NCBI GenBank assembly: GCA_947644195.1
Contig: CANRZB010000013.1
Location: 1-64,000, forward strand
Source of the DNA: an uncultured Clostridium sp.
GTDB lineage: Bacteria > Bacillota > Clostridia > Lachnospirales > Lachnospiraceae
Reading direction: 5' to 3'
Length of the DNA: 64,000 bases
A program made the translations under genes and the position numbers. The notes beneath the pieces are model-generated. The model was not told the origin of the DNA. It saw only the letters and a program-made list of their open reading frames with translations, and did not search any database. Shown piece by piece: positions 36,401 through 44,888 of this stretch; position 1 is the first letter of the stretch, and every line of letters starts with the position of its first letter.

Positions 36401-38020
36401 ATTGATAAAGGTACTATAACGATCTGTAATCGTTCGGTTTTCCACCCGAACCGCACCAATCTCAATAATCTCATTACTTTTGGCACCAATTCCGGTCGTC
36501 TCCAAATCAAAAACCACAAAAGAACCGGTAAAATCCTGTCCCCGCTCATTCTGCACTGTCTCGATCAAATCGTCTACCAGATACGCTTCCACACCATAGA
36601 TTATCTTGAGATCATCCGCAGGATCCAGAATATGATCGGCATCCGGGAAGGCCTGTACCACACCGTGATCCGTGATCGCAATGGCCGGATGGCCCCAACG
36701 TTTCGCCGTCTGAATATACTGCCCGATCTCCATGACCGAATCCATCTCACTCATTTGCGTATGGGCATGCAGCTCCACTCGCTTTGGCCCGTCGTAGTGG
36801 TCCTCTCGCCGCACCCGGTGATCCTGTCCCGGCTTCATCCCCCGGATCGAGGTCATGACATCCTCTCGACTATAGGTATCATAGGTTACCACACCCTTGA
36901 TTTTAACAAACTTCCCCTTGCTGACATAGCTTCGAAACTCTTCCACTTCCTCGGCAGCCAGGAAAACTTTGCCCTGAATGGTGTCCGTAAAATCGGTCAC
37001 ATGAAACATATAGATCACTTTTCTGCCATCCTGGATTTCCCGCTCTTCGACCGCTGTTACCATGCCTTCAATAACAATCTCCATCTCTCCCTGGATATCT
37101 GCAATCTTGGTAATTTCCCCATCACAGTTCCTGCCAAAAAAGCAATCTTCGTCCACAGCGGACCGATAACCACCTTTTTTCCGAGCCCTTCCCTGATAGG
37201 TATTCCCGCCCCATTTCGATGTCTTTTCTTTCTTTGCGGAAGCAGAAGCGGTTTGTGTAACACGTTCCCCCGGACTTCCCTGTCCAGCGCCGGATTTCAG
37301 GTTCTCCGCCGTTCTTCCATTTACTCCATTTTGTCTTTCCGTCTTTTCCTCACGATGGGATTTGCCAGATCTGGTTCCACCAGAAACATCTGGATTAGAC
37401 CTGTGATCTACGTTGCCTCCTGTCAAAGCAGCCGGACGATAGGGTTTCTCTCCTTCCGATCCAGAGGCTTCCATCTTCGGCAAACGGAAATCACCTTCAT
37501 AGAAATCGACCTCCTCGGCTGTCTGTTCCCGGTAGCGAATCTCCATGCCAATCTGGTAACCCGCCTTTGTCTCAAAAATACGACGAACCTTTTCTATCAT
37601 TTGCGTTTCTCTGGCGCGAAACAGGGAATCATCCTCACAGCACAAATAGAGAGTCTGATCTTCCATATGACTCTCTCCACGATAAAACATATTAAATTCT
37701 AAGACATCATCCTCTTTTAAAAGCAATAAAATACTGTCCCGATACTCTTCCCAAAAAATTTTTGGCGTGTATTGATCAGACAGACGGAACCGGTCTTCCA
37801 CGTGAACTTGGTAGCCCGACGCAGCAAACGCCCGTCCAATATTATCCTCTAAGCGAATCATTTCCCGGTATGGTATCACATGGCTGCTGACCAGTTTCAC
37901 AGATACCTTCCTGCTCTCCCTGGCAACCACCACGCCCTCCACACAGACATCCTGAAACAGCTTTTTCTGCCGATCAGACAGGGTTAGTCCCGGAAATGTA
38001 TTTAATAGTGGTTTTTCCAT
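33410..38020 (-). CDS. polC: DNA polymerase III alpha subunit, PolC type
   Basis: A 1536-residue replicative polymerase, of normal PolC length. In order: N-terminal domains and an OB fold (about 1-370); PHP domain start at ELHAHTQMSEMDS and AIAITDHGVVQAF; DnaQ-like 3'-5' exonuclease inserted inside the PHP domain (FVVFDLETTGIGAKSNEIIEIGAV, AHNASFDIGFIQ, HHRAVEDAEATAEIF), the standard PolC layout; polymerase palm with PDIDLNFS; a zinc-binding segment (CSEC, CPKC); and tRNA-independent C-terminal HhH and OB-like regions. It overlaps ispG by 19 nt. It lies at the end of the pyrH-...-polC cluster and converges on ppk. Confidence 0.98.
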   Translation of the reverse strand: MEKPLLNTFPGLTLSDRQKKLFQDVCVEGVVVARESRKVSVKLVSSHVIPYREMIRLEDNIGRAFAASGYQVHVEDRFRLSDQYTPKIFWEEYRDSILLLLKEDDVLEFNMFYRGESHMEDQTLYLCCEDDSLFRARETQMIEKVRRIFETKAGYQIGMEIRYREQTAEEVDFYEGDFRLPKMEASGSEGEKPYRPAALTGGNVDHRSNPDVSGGTRSGKSHREEKTERQNGVNGRTAENLKSGAGQGSPGERVTQTASASAKKEKTSKWGGNTYQGRARKKGGYRSAVDEDCFFGRNCDGEITKIADIQGEMEIVIEGMVTAVEEREIQDGRKVIYMFHVTDFTDTIQGKVFLAAEEVEEFRSYVSKGKFVKIKGVVTYDTYSREDVMTSIRGMKPGQDHRVRREDHYDGPKRVELHAHTQMSEMDSVMEIGQYIQTAKRWGHPAIAITDHGVVQAFPDADHILDPADDLKIIYGVEAYLVDDLIETVQNERGQDFTGSFVVFDLETTGIGAKSNEIIEIGAVRVENRTITDRYSTFINPGRPIPFHITQLTGIDDSMVRDAANITAVLGEFLQWCGDAVMVAHNASFDIGFIQQKAKEQGISCDFTVVDTVSMSRALLPELKNYKLDTVAKKLGVSLENHHRAVEDAEATAEIFLHLLKKLETKGIQNLQQLNEIGKPDAEAICKMPSYHAVILAKNETGRINLYRLISESHLHYFRRRPRLPKSLFMQWREGLLIGSACEAGELYRALVEEKPEEEIDRLVRFYDYLEIQPLGNNAFMVREEDRYPQIQDENDLMEINRRIVELGEIYHKLVVATCDVHFLNPEDEIYRRIIMSGKGFADADQQAPLYYRTTEEMLAEFQYLGAKKAEEIVVTNTNRIADMIDRIRPCSPRKCPPVIENSDQDLRDICYNKAHEIYGPELPPQVTERLERELTSIIGNGYAVMYIIAQKLVWKSVEDGYLVGSRGSVGSSFAATMAGITEINPLPAHYYCSECHYYDFDDEVLHANAGTSACDMPDKMCPKCGTLLKKEGHDIPFETFLGFKGDKEPDIDLNFSNEYQSNAHDYTEVIFGAGQTFRAGTVGTMADKTAYGYVKKYCEEHEVVKRSAEMERIAQGCVGVRRTTGQHPGGIVVLPIGEEIYTFTPVQHPANDMTTKIITTHFDYHKIDANLLKLDILGHLDPTMIRMLEDLTEIDASVLPMDDPDVLSLFASTKALQITPEDIEGCTLGCLGIPEFGTNFVMGMLLDAKPKNFSDLVRISGLSHGTDVWLNNAQYYIQNGDCTLSTAICTRDDIMIYLISKGVENERSFKIMEAVRKGTVAKGKCAMWEEWKQDMLDHDVPAWYIESCEKIKYMFPKAHAAAYVMMALRVAYFKVHEPLAYYAAFFSIRALDAFNYEMMCQGRERLEYYMKDYNRRKDALSNKEKEVYEIMRLVQEMYARGFSFTPIDLYRSKATRFQIVDGKIMPSFAAIDGLGSVAAELIEDEAAKGKFLSREDFKNRCKVSATTIETMGELGLFGDLPHTNQISLMDFMEMA

Positions 38021-39063
38021 TGCTCCAATTCCTCTTTTAGTGCTGCGAGCAACTGATCCTCCGGCAATTTACGGATGATCTCGCCCTTTTTGATCAACAG
38101 GCCCTCGCCCTTACCACCAGCAATTCCGAGATCGGCTTCCCTGGCTTCTCCTGGCCCATTTACCACACAGCCCATCACGGCCACTTTGAGATCCAGATCA
38201 TAGTCCTGGACCATTTCCTCCACCTGGGTTGCCAATCCAATCAAGTCAATCTGGGTACGTCCACAGGTCGGACAGGAAACCACGGTAATTCCCCCCTTCC
38301 GCAGCCCTAATGTCCGCAGAATTAATTTGGCAGAACGTACCTCCTCCACAGGGTCTCCCGTCAAAGATACCCGAATGGTATCCCCGATTCCCTGATACAA
38401 AATATTTCCTAAACCGATCGCAGATTTGATGTTGCCGGACAAAACAGTACCAGATTCGGTAATCCCCACATGTAGCGGATAATCCGTTTGTTTGGCAATC
38501 AATTCATGCGCCCGGATACACATTAACACATCCGAAGATTTAATACTGATAACCAGCTTGTCATATCCCATCGCCTCAATCCATTCCACTTTCTGCAGGG
38601 CACTCTCCACCAGCCCCTCCGCAGTCACATGGCCATATTTTTCGATCAGCTCTTTTTCCAGGGAACCGCTGTTGACGCCTACCCGGATCGGAATCCCCCG
38701 CTCCTTTGCCACATCGACCACGGCACGCACCCGCTCCTCCGATCCAATATTCCCCGGATTAATTCGAATCTTGTCCGCTCCGTGCTCCATGGCGGCAATC
38801 GCCAAACGATAATCAAAATGGATATCTGCAACTAATGGAATAGAAATCTGGGAACGGATCTGCGCCAATGCCTCAGCCGCTTCCATCGTCGGCACAGCAC
38901 ATCGGATAATATCACAGCCCGCTTCCTCCAACGCCAAAATCTGTTTGACCGTTGCCGCAACATCCTCTGTCCGGGTATTCGTCATCGACTGAATTGCAAT
39001 TGGATTGCCACCGCCGATCCGTTTCTCTCCAATCTGTATTTCTTTGGTTTTTTTTCGGTACAT
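38002..39063 (-). CDS. ispG: 4-hydroxy-3-methylbut-2-en-1-yl diphosphate synthase (IspG/GcpE)
   Basis: A 353-residue 4Fe-4S enzyme of the MEP isoprenoid pathway. N-terminal TIM barrel: GGGNPIAIQSMTNTRTEDVAATV and PLVADIHFDYRLAIAAMEHG, then KIRINPGNIG. C-terminal iron-sulfur part: VSCPTCGRTQIDL and VAVMGCVVNGPGEAREADLGIAGG, so the three cluster cysteines (C-x2-C ... C) and the terminal motif are there. The short form without the plant insertion is normal for bacteria. It ends inside polC's start region (overlap 19 nt) and lies about 100 nt downstream of rseP. IspG plus dxr two genes upstream puts two MEP steps in one cluster. Confidence 0.96.
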   Translation of the reverse strand: MYRKKTKEIQIGEKRIGGGNPIAIQSMTNTRTEDVAATVKQILALEEAGCDIIRCAVPTMEAAEALAQIRSQISIPLVADIHFDYRLAIAAMEHGADKIRINPGNIGSEERVRAVVDVAKERGIPIRVGVNSGSLEKELIEKYGHVTAEGLVESALQKVEWIEAMGYDKLVISIKSSDVLMCIRAHELIAKQTDYPLHVGITESGTVLSGNIKSAIGLGNILYQGIGDTIRVSLTGDPVEEVRSAKLILRTLGLRKGGITVVSCPTCGRTQIDLIGLATQVEEMVQDYDLDLKVAVMGCVVNGPGEAREADLGIAGGKGEGLLIKKGEIIRKLPEDQLLAALKEELEQWKNHY

Positions 39064-39162
39064 ACTATTCCCCCTGTCCAGTTAAAGTCACAGCAGCCTT
39101 CGTCCTATTCGAACATCATTCTATCAAAATAATTCCTCCCGCGGGAATCCGGCACAATCCAG

Positions 39163-40617
39163 TTAGTGAATGATTCTCAGGATATCATTATACATAATAA
39201 ACACCATAAATAACATCAAGACAACAAAACCTGCAAAATGTACATATCCCTCTTTCGCCGGGTCAATCGGTTTGCCGCGCACCGCTTCAATCAGGATAAA
39301 TACCAGCCGCCCTCCATCTAACGCCGGTAACGGAAGCAAATTCATGATTCCCAAGTTCGCGCTGAGTAAAACTGCCATATACAGCATATTCATAATAATA
39401 TCAGTGAACACCTGCAACCCAGACTTTTTCATTGCTTTGCCATAATCCGCCGTCTGGTCAATCACATCTCCCACGGCACTTACAATACCAACCGGCCCCG
39501 AAATATCATCTTTGGACAGTTTGCCGCTAATCAGATTTCCCAGACTGGCAACCGTTGTCTCAATCCAATACTTCACTTCAATCGCACTGTATTTCAAAAC
39601 ATATCCCGTCCGCACCAGTGGATTGACACGAACCTCTTTCAGATCCTGTCCCGGTTTTGCAAATAACGTCTTGATGGACTCATCTTTCGATGCAAAAAAT
39701 CCCAGGGTCATGGACTCATTAGGCTCCGGTGTAATCTCAAACGTCTTTTCCTGGCCACCCTGTTCTATCACAAAGGTAACCGGAGCGCCGGATACATTTT
39801 CCTGCGCCATAACATTTCCCAATTCCTCCCCATTGGTAACTACATGGCCGTTGACACTCTTGATCTTATCGCCTGATTTCAGTCCTGCCTTGGCAAATGG
39901 ACGGTCCTCTGAAACCTCCGCAATCTCCGTATTGCTGGTGGCTTGTGCACCATAGGTAAATCCAAACAGATAAGTTTTGTAATGGGGATCAATGGATATG
40001 GTCTTGGTCTTCCCCTCCCGTTCTATCACAACCTCCACTTCCTCGCCAGTCAGCGGATGCAAGAGAAAATGGGTATCAATCTCCCTACCGATCGTGATTT
40101 TTTTGCCATCCACTTTCTTGATGATATCTCCCTCCTGGATTCCGGCTGCCTGCGCTGGTTGGTTCTCATACACCGCCCGTACCAGAGGAATGTCAATTCC
40201 CGAATTAGAAATAATGATGACTGAAAAAATAAACGCCAAAATAAAATTAAAAAACGGACCTGCAAAGATAATGGAAAATCGAGCCCAGACACTTTTGGTA
40301 TTAAAGGAATCCTCGGCGTCATTATCCTCGTCCTCACCTACCATCGCACAGGAGCCCCCCAGAGGAAGCAGTTTCCAGGAATATTTGGTAACATCTTTCC
40401 ACTCTTCCAAGCTGTCAAATTTACTCTGGGTACACAGAAGCCTGCATTTAAAACCCTGTGCCGTTTTCGCAACCGTAATCAACCGCGGTCCCATCCCAAT
40501 GGAAAACTCCGGCACACCTACCCCATGTTTCTTGGCCAGCAAAAAATGTCCAAATTCATGTATCACAACAATCACTGTAAATATCAGTAACGCTGCAATA
40601 ATACTACCAAATGTCAT
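39163..40617 (-). CDS. rseP: RIP-type zinc metalloprotease RseP/RasP (site-2 protease)
   Basis: A 484-residue membrane protease that cleaves anti-sigma factors and signal-peptide remnants within the membrane. Zinc motif HEFGH in the first helix (about 22-26), FAGPFFNFILAF, two PDZ domains (VRAVYENQPAQAAGIQEGDII and AEVSEDRPFAKAGLKSGDKI), and the C-terminal LLPLPALDGGRL motif. With two PDZ domains it is longer than B. subtilis RasP (about 420). A further insertion lies just after HEFGH. A start codon TTG exists 6 nt upstream, but I chose ATG at 40617, spaced 7 nt from AGGAGG. Member of the cdsA-dxr-rseP unit. Confidence 0.95.
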   Translation of the reverse strand: MTFGSIIAALLIFTVIVVIHEFGHFLLAKKHGVGVPEFSIGMGPRLITVAKTAQGFKCRLLCTQSKFDSLEEWKDVTKYSWKLLPLGGSCAMVGEDEDNDAEDSFNTKSVWARFSIIFAGPFFNFILAFIFSVIIISNSGIDIPLVRAVYENQPAQAAGIQEGDIIKKVDGKKITIGREIDTHFLLHPLTGEEVEVVIEREGKTKTISIDPHYKTYLFGFTYGAQATSNTEIAEVSEDRPFAKAGLKSGDKIKSVNGHVVTNGEELGNVMAQENVSGAPVTFVIEQGGQEKTFEITPEPNESMTLGFFASKDESIKTLFAKPGQDLKEVRVNPLVRTGYVLKYSAIEVKYWIETTVASLGNLISGKLSKDDISGPVGIVSAVGDVIDQTADYGKAMKKSGLQVFTDIIMNMLYMAVLLSANLGIMNLLPLPALDGGRLVFILIEAVRGKPIDPAKEGYVHFAGFVVLMLFMVFIMYNDILRIIH

Positions 40618-40636
40618 ATTCAAACCTCCTGTGATA

Positions 40637-41782
40637 TTATTTCATCCTCTTTTCAATTTGTCGGTACACATCCTGCTCCACTGCAAGGATATCCTCCAAC
40701 GAAGGGTCCTTGATATTATGATGCTCTTGCATACAGGTTTCTATCATCTCTGCTATTTCCAGATAACCGATCCGGCGGTCCAAAAACAGGGACACCGCCT
40801 TTTCATTAGCAGCGTTAAATACTGTCGGCATACTACCACCAAGCCTTCCAGCCTCATAAGCTAACGCCAATCCCCGGAATGTTTCTGGATCCGGCTGCTC
40901 AAACTGGATACTTCCCAGCTTCCAGAAATCCAGGCGCTCCCCTGCCAATTCCCGCCTCTGCGGATAGCAGAGAGCATATTGGATCGGAAGCTTCATATCC
41001 GGCGTACCTAACTGTGCCATCACAGCGCCATCTACAAATTCCACCATAGAATGGATCACACTTTGGGGCTGCACCACAACCTGGATCTGATCGACCTCCA
41101 TATGAAACAGCCATTTGGCTTCGATGACTTCCAAGCCTTTATTTACCATGGTTGAGGAATCAATCGTAATTTTACGCCCCATCTCCCAATTGGGATGTTT
41201 TAAAGCATCTTCCACCTGGATCTGTTTCAGATCCTGTTTCTTCTTCCCGCGAAACGGTCCACCGGAAGCAGTCAGTAAAATTTTGGCAGCCTCCCGTCCC
41301 GCTTCCCCATGAAGACATTGAAAAATCGCCGAATGTTCACTGTCCACCGGCAGCAATTGTACGCCATATTTCTCTACCATTGGCATGATAATATGTCCTG
41401 CGGTCACCAGGGTTTCCTTGTTGGCAAACGCAATATCCTTTCCAGCCCGGATTGCCTCTACCACAGGCCGAATCCCTATCATGCCCACCACGGCTGCAAC
41501 CACAATCTGCGCGGAATCAACGGTTGCACAGGCGGTCAGCCCATCCATTCCAGAAAGAACCGCTACCGGTTCCCCCGCCATTCGCTGTTTCAGTTCCTGC
41601 GCCTTTTCCGGCAGATACACACAGACGACTTCCGGCTGAAATTCCCGGATTTGTTGTTCCAGCAGATCAATATTGGAAGCCGCCGCCAGGGATACCACCT
41701 TCATATCCTCATTCGCACGCACTACTTCTAATGTCTGTGTCCCGATGGATCCCGTCGATCCCAGTACGGCTATTTGTCTCAT
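40637..41782 (-). CDS. dxr: 1-deoxy-D-xylulose-5-phosphate reductoisomerase
   Basis: A 381-residue enzyme that makes MEP from DXP with NADPH, the committed step of the MEP pathway. NADPH site: VLGSTGSIGTQTLEVVRA. Metal and substrate site: LLPVDSEHSAIFQCL and TASGGPF, then HPNWEMGRKITIDSSTMVNKGLEVIEAKWLF. The C-terminal helical domain has VFNAANEKAVSLFLDRRIGY, so the protein is complete. Start ATG after GAGGAATAGA, 24 nt downstream of cdsA. In many Firmicutes dxr is between cdsA and rseP, as here. Confidence 0.97.
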   Translation of the reverse strand: MRQIAVLGSTGSIGTQTLEVVRANEDMKVVSLAAASNIDLLEQQIREFQPEVVCVYLPEKAQELKQRMAGEPVAVLSGMDGLTACATVDSAQIVVAAVVGMIGIRPVVEAIRAGKDIAFANKETLVTAGHIIMPMVEKYGVQLLPVDSEHSAIFQCLHGEAGREAAKILLTASGGPFRGKKKQDLKQIQVEDALKHPNWEMGRKITIDSSTMVNKGLEVIEAKWLFHMEVDQIQVVVQPQSVIHSMVEFVDGAVMAQLGTPDMKLPIQYALCYPQRRELAGERLDFWKLGSIQFEQPDPETFRGLALAYEAGRLGGSMPTVFNAANEKAVSLFLDRRIGYLEIAEMIETCMQEHHNIKDPSLEDILAVEQDVYRQIEKRMK

Positions 41783-41806
41783 TCTATTCCTCCATACCGT
41801 TTCCGT

Positions 41807-42604
41807 CTATTGTCCCCAATGACACAGCGTTATTAAATAATATACGATCGGAGCGGTAAAAATAATACTGTCAAACCGATCCAAAATCCCACCGTGTCCA
41901 GGGATCAGATGTCCATAATCTTTGATATCATGATTTCTCTTGATCGCCGATGCTGTGAGATCCCCAATCTGGGAAATCACAGAAGAAACGGCGCCAATCA
42001 ATGCAAATGCAATCCAAGTCTGATGCGCCGTCCGTAAAGCGGCCGCATAAATCAGTCCGATCAGCGCCGCCCCAATCACTCCGCCGATACAGCCCTCTAT
42101 CGTCTTGTTGGGACTGAGCTTTGAGGGCATCTTGTGTTTTCCAATCAGCTTTCCAACACAATAAGCACAGGTATCCGAGCCCCACGCCCCTACAAAGATC
42201 AACCACACCAAAAAGATGCCTTTCTCTAACATACGCGTCTGGTAAACAAATGACAACATCGTCGTGACATATACCAGACCGAACACCAGCATAATGATCT
42301 GTTCCGAACGAAATTTCGGAAAGGATACTACATAACACGCCATAAATAACATCATGGCGCCAATCAGAACGGGCAAATAATAGACCTGGTTCCCTGCCCG
42401 CAGCGTCAAATCCAGTCCGATGGAAGATACATAGGCAATCCCAGCTGGCAACGAGCGTTCCATTCCCACAATCCGATACAATTCATATAGCCCAATCAGT
42501 GATATTATGGTAATCGCCAGAAATAATAATTCTCCTCCCGTTACCATCAAGGCTATTGCGACAGCCATCAAAACGATTCCGCTCGCCAACCTGGTCCAAA
42601 ACAT
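41807..42604 (-). CDS. cdsA: Phosphatidate cytidylyltransferase
   Basis: A 265-residue membrane enzyme making CDP-diacylglycerol from phosphatidic acid and CTP, the branch point of phospholipid synthesis. About eight transmembrane segments. The CdsA signature near the C-terminus is present: S-x-IKRNHDIKDYGHLIPGHGGILDRFDSI (catalytic Asp residues in KDYGHLIPGHGGILDRFDS). The CGAWGSDTCAYCVGKLIGKHKMP stretch is the conserved cytoplasmic loop. Start ATG with GGAGGTAATCT in front, 12 nt downstream of uppS. Position between uppS and dxr is standard. Confidence 0.96.
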   Translation of the reverse strand: MFWTRLASGIVLMAVAIALMVTGGELLFLAITIISLIGLYELYRIVGMERSLPAGIAYVSSIGLDLTLRAGNQVYYLPVLIGAMMLFMACYVVSFPKFRSEQIIMLVFGLVYVTTMLSFVYQTRMLEKGIFLVWLIFVGAWGSDTCAYCVGKLIGKHKMPSKLSPNKTIEGCIGGVIGAALIGLIYAAALRTAHQTWIAFALIGAVSSVISQIGDLTASAIKRNHDIKDYGHLIPGHGGILDRFDSIIFTAPIVYYLITLCHWGQ

Positions 42605-42615
42605 AGATTACCTCC

Positions 42616-43329
42616 TTATACTCCACCAAAACGACGGTCTCTGTTCCGGTAAAATTCCACTGCTTTTTCTAGTTCTGCGCGGTCAAAATCCGGCCATAGC
42701 ACATCGGTAAAATAGAATTCCGTATATGCCATCTGCCATAATAAATAATTGGACAACCGCTGTTCTCCACTGGTGCGGATCAGAAGATCCGGATCCGGAA
42801 TCCCTTTCGTGTCCAAATAATCGGACAGAATAGTCTCTGTAATATCTCCAGGATCCAACTGCCCGGCACGGATATCCTGTCCCATTTTTCGTACAGCACG
42901 AATCATCTCATCTCTGCTCCCATAGTTTAGCGCAACCTGAAAATGCAGCCCGGTATTCGCTGCGGAAACTTCTTCCAGCTCCCGAATCCGTTCCTGTAAA
43001 TCCTCTGCCAACCTAGTAATATCTCCGATGACACGAACCTGCATATTATTTTTTTTACTGGTCTTAATACAGTCCTTGAGATAGCTGTACAATAGCTTCA
43101 TCAAGGCATCCACTTCCTCCTGCGGCCTGGACCAGTTCTCCGTGGAAAAAGCATACATCGTCACATACTCAATCCCCATATTCCAGGCAGCCGAACAGAT
43201 TTTTTCAACATTTTTGCTGCCTGCGGCATGCCCTGCATTTCGTGGCAGCAAGCGTTTTTTTGCCCAACGCCCATTACCGTCCAGAATTATCGCCACATGA
43301 CGCGGCACCGGTTTCCTCTCTTCCGTCAT
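42616..43329 (-). CDS. uppS: Undecaprenyl diphosphate synthase
   Basis: A 237-residue cis-prenyltransferase that makes the C55 carrier lipid for the cell wall. P-loop like site: VAIILDGNGRWAKKR with the catalytic Asp, RNAGHAAGSKNVEKI, EYVTMYAFSTENWSRP, and the C-terminal PDLLIRTSGEQRLSNYLLWQMAYTEFYF. The start at 43329 has GGAGAAAGTT before it; an in-frame ATG 12 nt earlier is less well placed. It lies 172 nt after frr's end; the gap holds a long imperfect hairpin. Confidence 0.96.
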   Translation of the reverse strand: MTEERKPVPRHVAIILDGNGRWAKKRLLPRNAGHAAGSKNVEKICSAAWNMGIEYVTMYAFSTENWSRPQEEVDALMKLLYSYLKDCIKTSKKNNMQVRVIGDITRLAEDLQERIRELEEVSAANTGLHFQVALNYGSRDEMIRAVRKMGQDIRAGQLDPGDITETILSDYLDTKGIPDPDLLIRTSGEQRLSNYLLWQMAYTEFYFTDVLWPDFDRAELEKAVEFYRNRDRRFGGV

Positions 43330-43369
43330 AACTTTCTCCATTTCAGAATTCTAAAGGCTATAGACATGT

Positions 43370-43451
43370 GACGGCGTCAACAGGAATGATGCCAACGATA
43401 TACCGAATAATCATTCGAATTCGCTGATGCGTTATTCCCATCAACACCGTC
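43370..43451. repeat. Imperfect 82-nt hairpin between frr and uppS
   Basis: Outer arms GACGGCGT and ACACCGTC (one wobble) enclose, in order, matched internal loops of 5 nt, GGAAT/ATTCC, then weaker pairs AACG/CGTT and CGAAT/ATTCG around a 10-nt loop. A smaller TGGATA/TATCCA hairpin lies between this and frr. No T-tract on either strand. On the message strand it sits between frr and uppS, so a processing or stability element is possible; the fold is by eye only. Confidence 0.55.
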
Positions 43452-43501
43452 ATAGTATGTGTATGGATACCACCAATGCTGGCAGCTATCCACGTATCCT
43501 A

Positions 43502-44056
43502 TTACACCGTCATAATTTCCTTTGACTTGGTCTCCACCATCTGGTCGATCCGGCTGACATATTCATCCGTCAGCTTCTGAATATCCGCCTCTGCATCCTT
43601 TTGCTCATCCTCCGAGATCTCATTCGCTTTCTGCTGCTTCTTTGCAGCGTCATTTGCATCACGACGGATGTTGCGGATAGCTACCTTGGCATCCTCTCCC
43701 TTTTTCTTGACATCCTTAACCAGCTCCTTACGGCGCTCCTCGGTCAATTCCGGAAAAGCCAGACGAATCGCTTTTCCATCATTATTCGGTGTCAGTCCCA
43801 GATCAGAAGTCAGGATTGCTTTCTCAATCTCTTTAATCAAGCTGGCTTCCCAGGGCTGGATTACCAGAGTTCTTGCCTCTGATACGGAAATATTCGCTAC
43901 CGATTGTAGATTCGTTGGCTGACCATAATAATCTACCGTTATTTTGTCCAAAATATGCGGATTTGCGCGCCCTGCACGAATGGTAGCATATTCATTCGAC
44001 AGGTTATCAATGGATTTCTTCATTCTATCCTGATATTGCTCTAATTCTATACTCAT
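43502..44056 (-). CDS. frr: Ribosome recycling factor
   Basis: A 184-residue RRF that splits the 70S ribosome after termination, with EF-G. Full length and two-domain: the long helix bundle starts [32 protein letters not shown], and the central beta domain has [30 protein letters not shown]. The C-terminal helix with [30 protein letters not shown] is typical. ATG at 44056 is preceded by GGAGGAGTAAG. It lies 39 nt after pyrH, the usual order pyrH-frr. Confidence 0.97.
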   Translation of the reverse strand: MSIELEQYQDRMKKSIDNLSNEYATIRAGRANPHILDKITVDYYGQPTNLQSVANISVSEARTLVIQPWEASLIKEIEKAILTSDLGLTPNNDGKAIRLAFPELTEERRKELVKDVKKKGEDAKVAIRNIRRDANDAAKKQQKANEISEDEQKDAEADIQKLTDEYVSRIDQMVETKSKEIMTV

Positions 44057-44095
44057 CTTACTCCTCCATGCCACTCGATGCGGCCCTAATATATT

Positions 44096-44800
44096 TTATG
44101 CGGTAACTAATGTCCCCTGTGTAATACCCGTAGCGGTATGAAGAATACTGTCTGGCTCATTTAGTCCAAATATCATCATCGGCATATGATTCTCCCTGCA
44201 GAGCACCGCCGCCGCCAAGTCAATCACGCCCAGACGTTGATTGATCACTTCCTCAATAGAGATCTCATCAAATTTACGGGCGTCTGGATGTACCATCGGA
44301 TCCGAATCATACACACCGTCAATGGACTTGCCGGATAAAATCACATCCGCTTCTATCTCAATCGCACGCAGCACAGTTGCGGTATCCGTAGAGAAATACG
44401 GATGTCCGGTTCCTCCTGCAAAAAATAGCACTTCTCCCTGCGTCAAAGCGGCAACTGCCTGATCCTTGGAGAACAATTCTGTAAATGCACCACAGGCAAA
44501 AGGAGTCATGACTCTGGTTGCCAGTCCCACCGCACGGAATATCTCAGATACATAAAGACAATTCATCACCGTCGCCAACATACCGATCTGGTCTGCCTTG
44601 GTGCGGTCAATCGTTTCACTGGTTCTGCCGCGCCAGAAATTGCCTCCGCCGGTTACGATCGCCACCTGGATTCCGTCCTCCACCAGAGCACGTACCTGCC
44701 TGGCAACCTGCATACAGGTTTCCTCGTCAAAACCTGTTTTATTCGGACCGGCCAATGCCTCTCCGCTTAGTTTTAATAATATTCTATGATAGTTCGCCAT
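44096..44800 (-). CDS. pyrH: Uridylate kinase
   Basis: A 234-residue bacterial UMP kinase of the amino-acid-kinase family (hexamer, GTP-activated). N-terminal KLSGEALAG, IVTGGGNFWRGRT, the phosphate-binding FFAGGTGHPYFSTDTATVLRA and KSIDGVYDSDP are all intact. It makes UDP for RNA and UDP-sugars such as UDP-GlcNAc. The ATG has GGGAGGAACGC ahead. It follows the bactofilin gene by 88 nt and starts the pyrH-frr-uppS-cdsA-dxr-rseP-ispG-polC cluster; here tsf and rpsB, often its neighbours, are not upstream. Confidence 0.97.
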   Translation of the reverse strand: MANYHRILLKLSGEALAGPNKTGFDEETCMQVARQVRALVEDGIQVAIVTGGGNFWRGRTSETIDRTKADQIGMLATVMNCLYVSEIFRAVGLATRVMTPFACGAFTELFSKDQAVAALTQGEVLFFAGGTGHPYFSTDTATVLRAIEIEADVILSGKSIDGVYDSDPMVHPDARKFDEISIEEVINQRLGVIDLAAAVLCRENHMPMMIFGLNEPDSILHTATGITQGTLVTA

Positions 44801-44888
44801 GCGTTCCTCCCTGCCGTATTCCGTAATTTACCGTTTCCCACGCCCAGACAGCAGCACTGTCCTCCCTGTGGTTTCGGCATCAAAATCC

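Noticed and set aside
36233-37702. A long plus-strand open frame of 489 codons opposite polC.
   Set aside because: It lies antisense to a conserved PolC region, has no ribosome binding site and no recognisable protein features; polC's own codon pattern explains the open frame.
40618-40623. Starting rseP at the upstream TTG.
   Set aside because: The TTG is only 1 nt from AGGAGG, too close; the ATG 6 nt later has ideal spacing.
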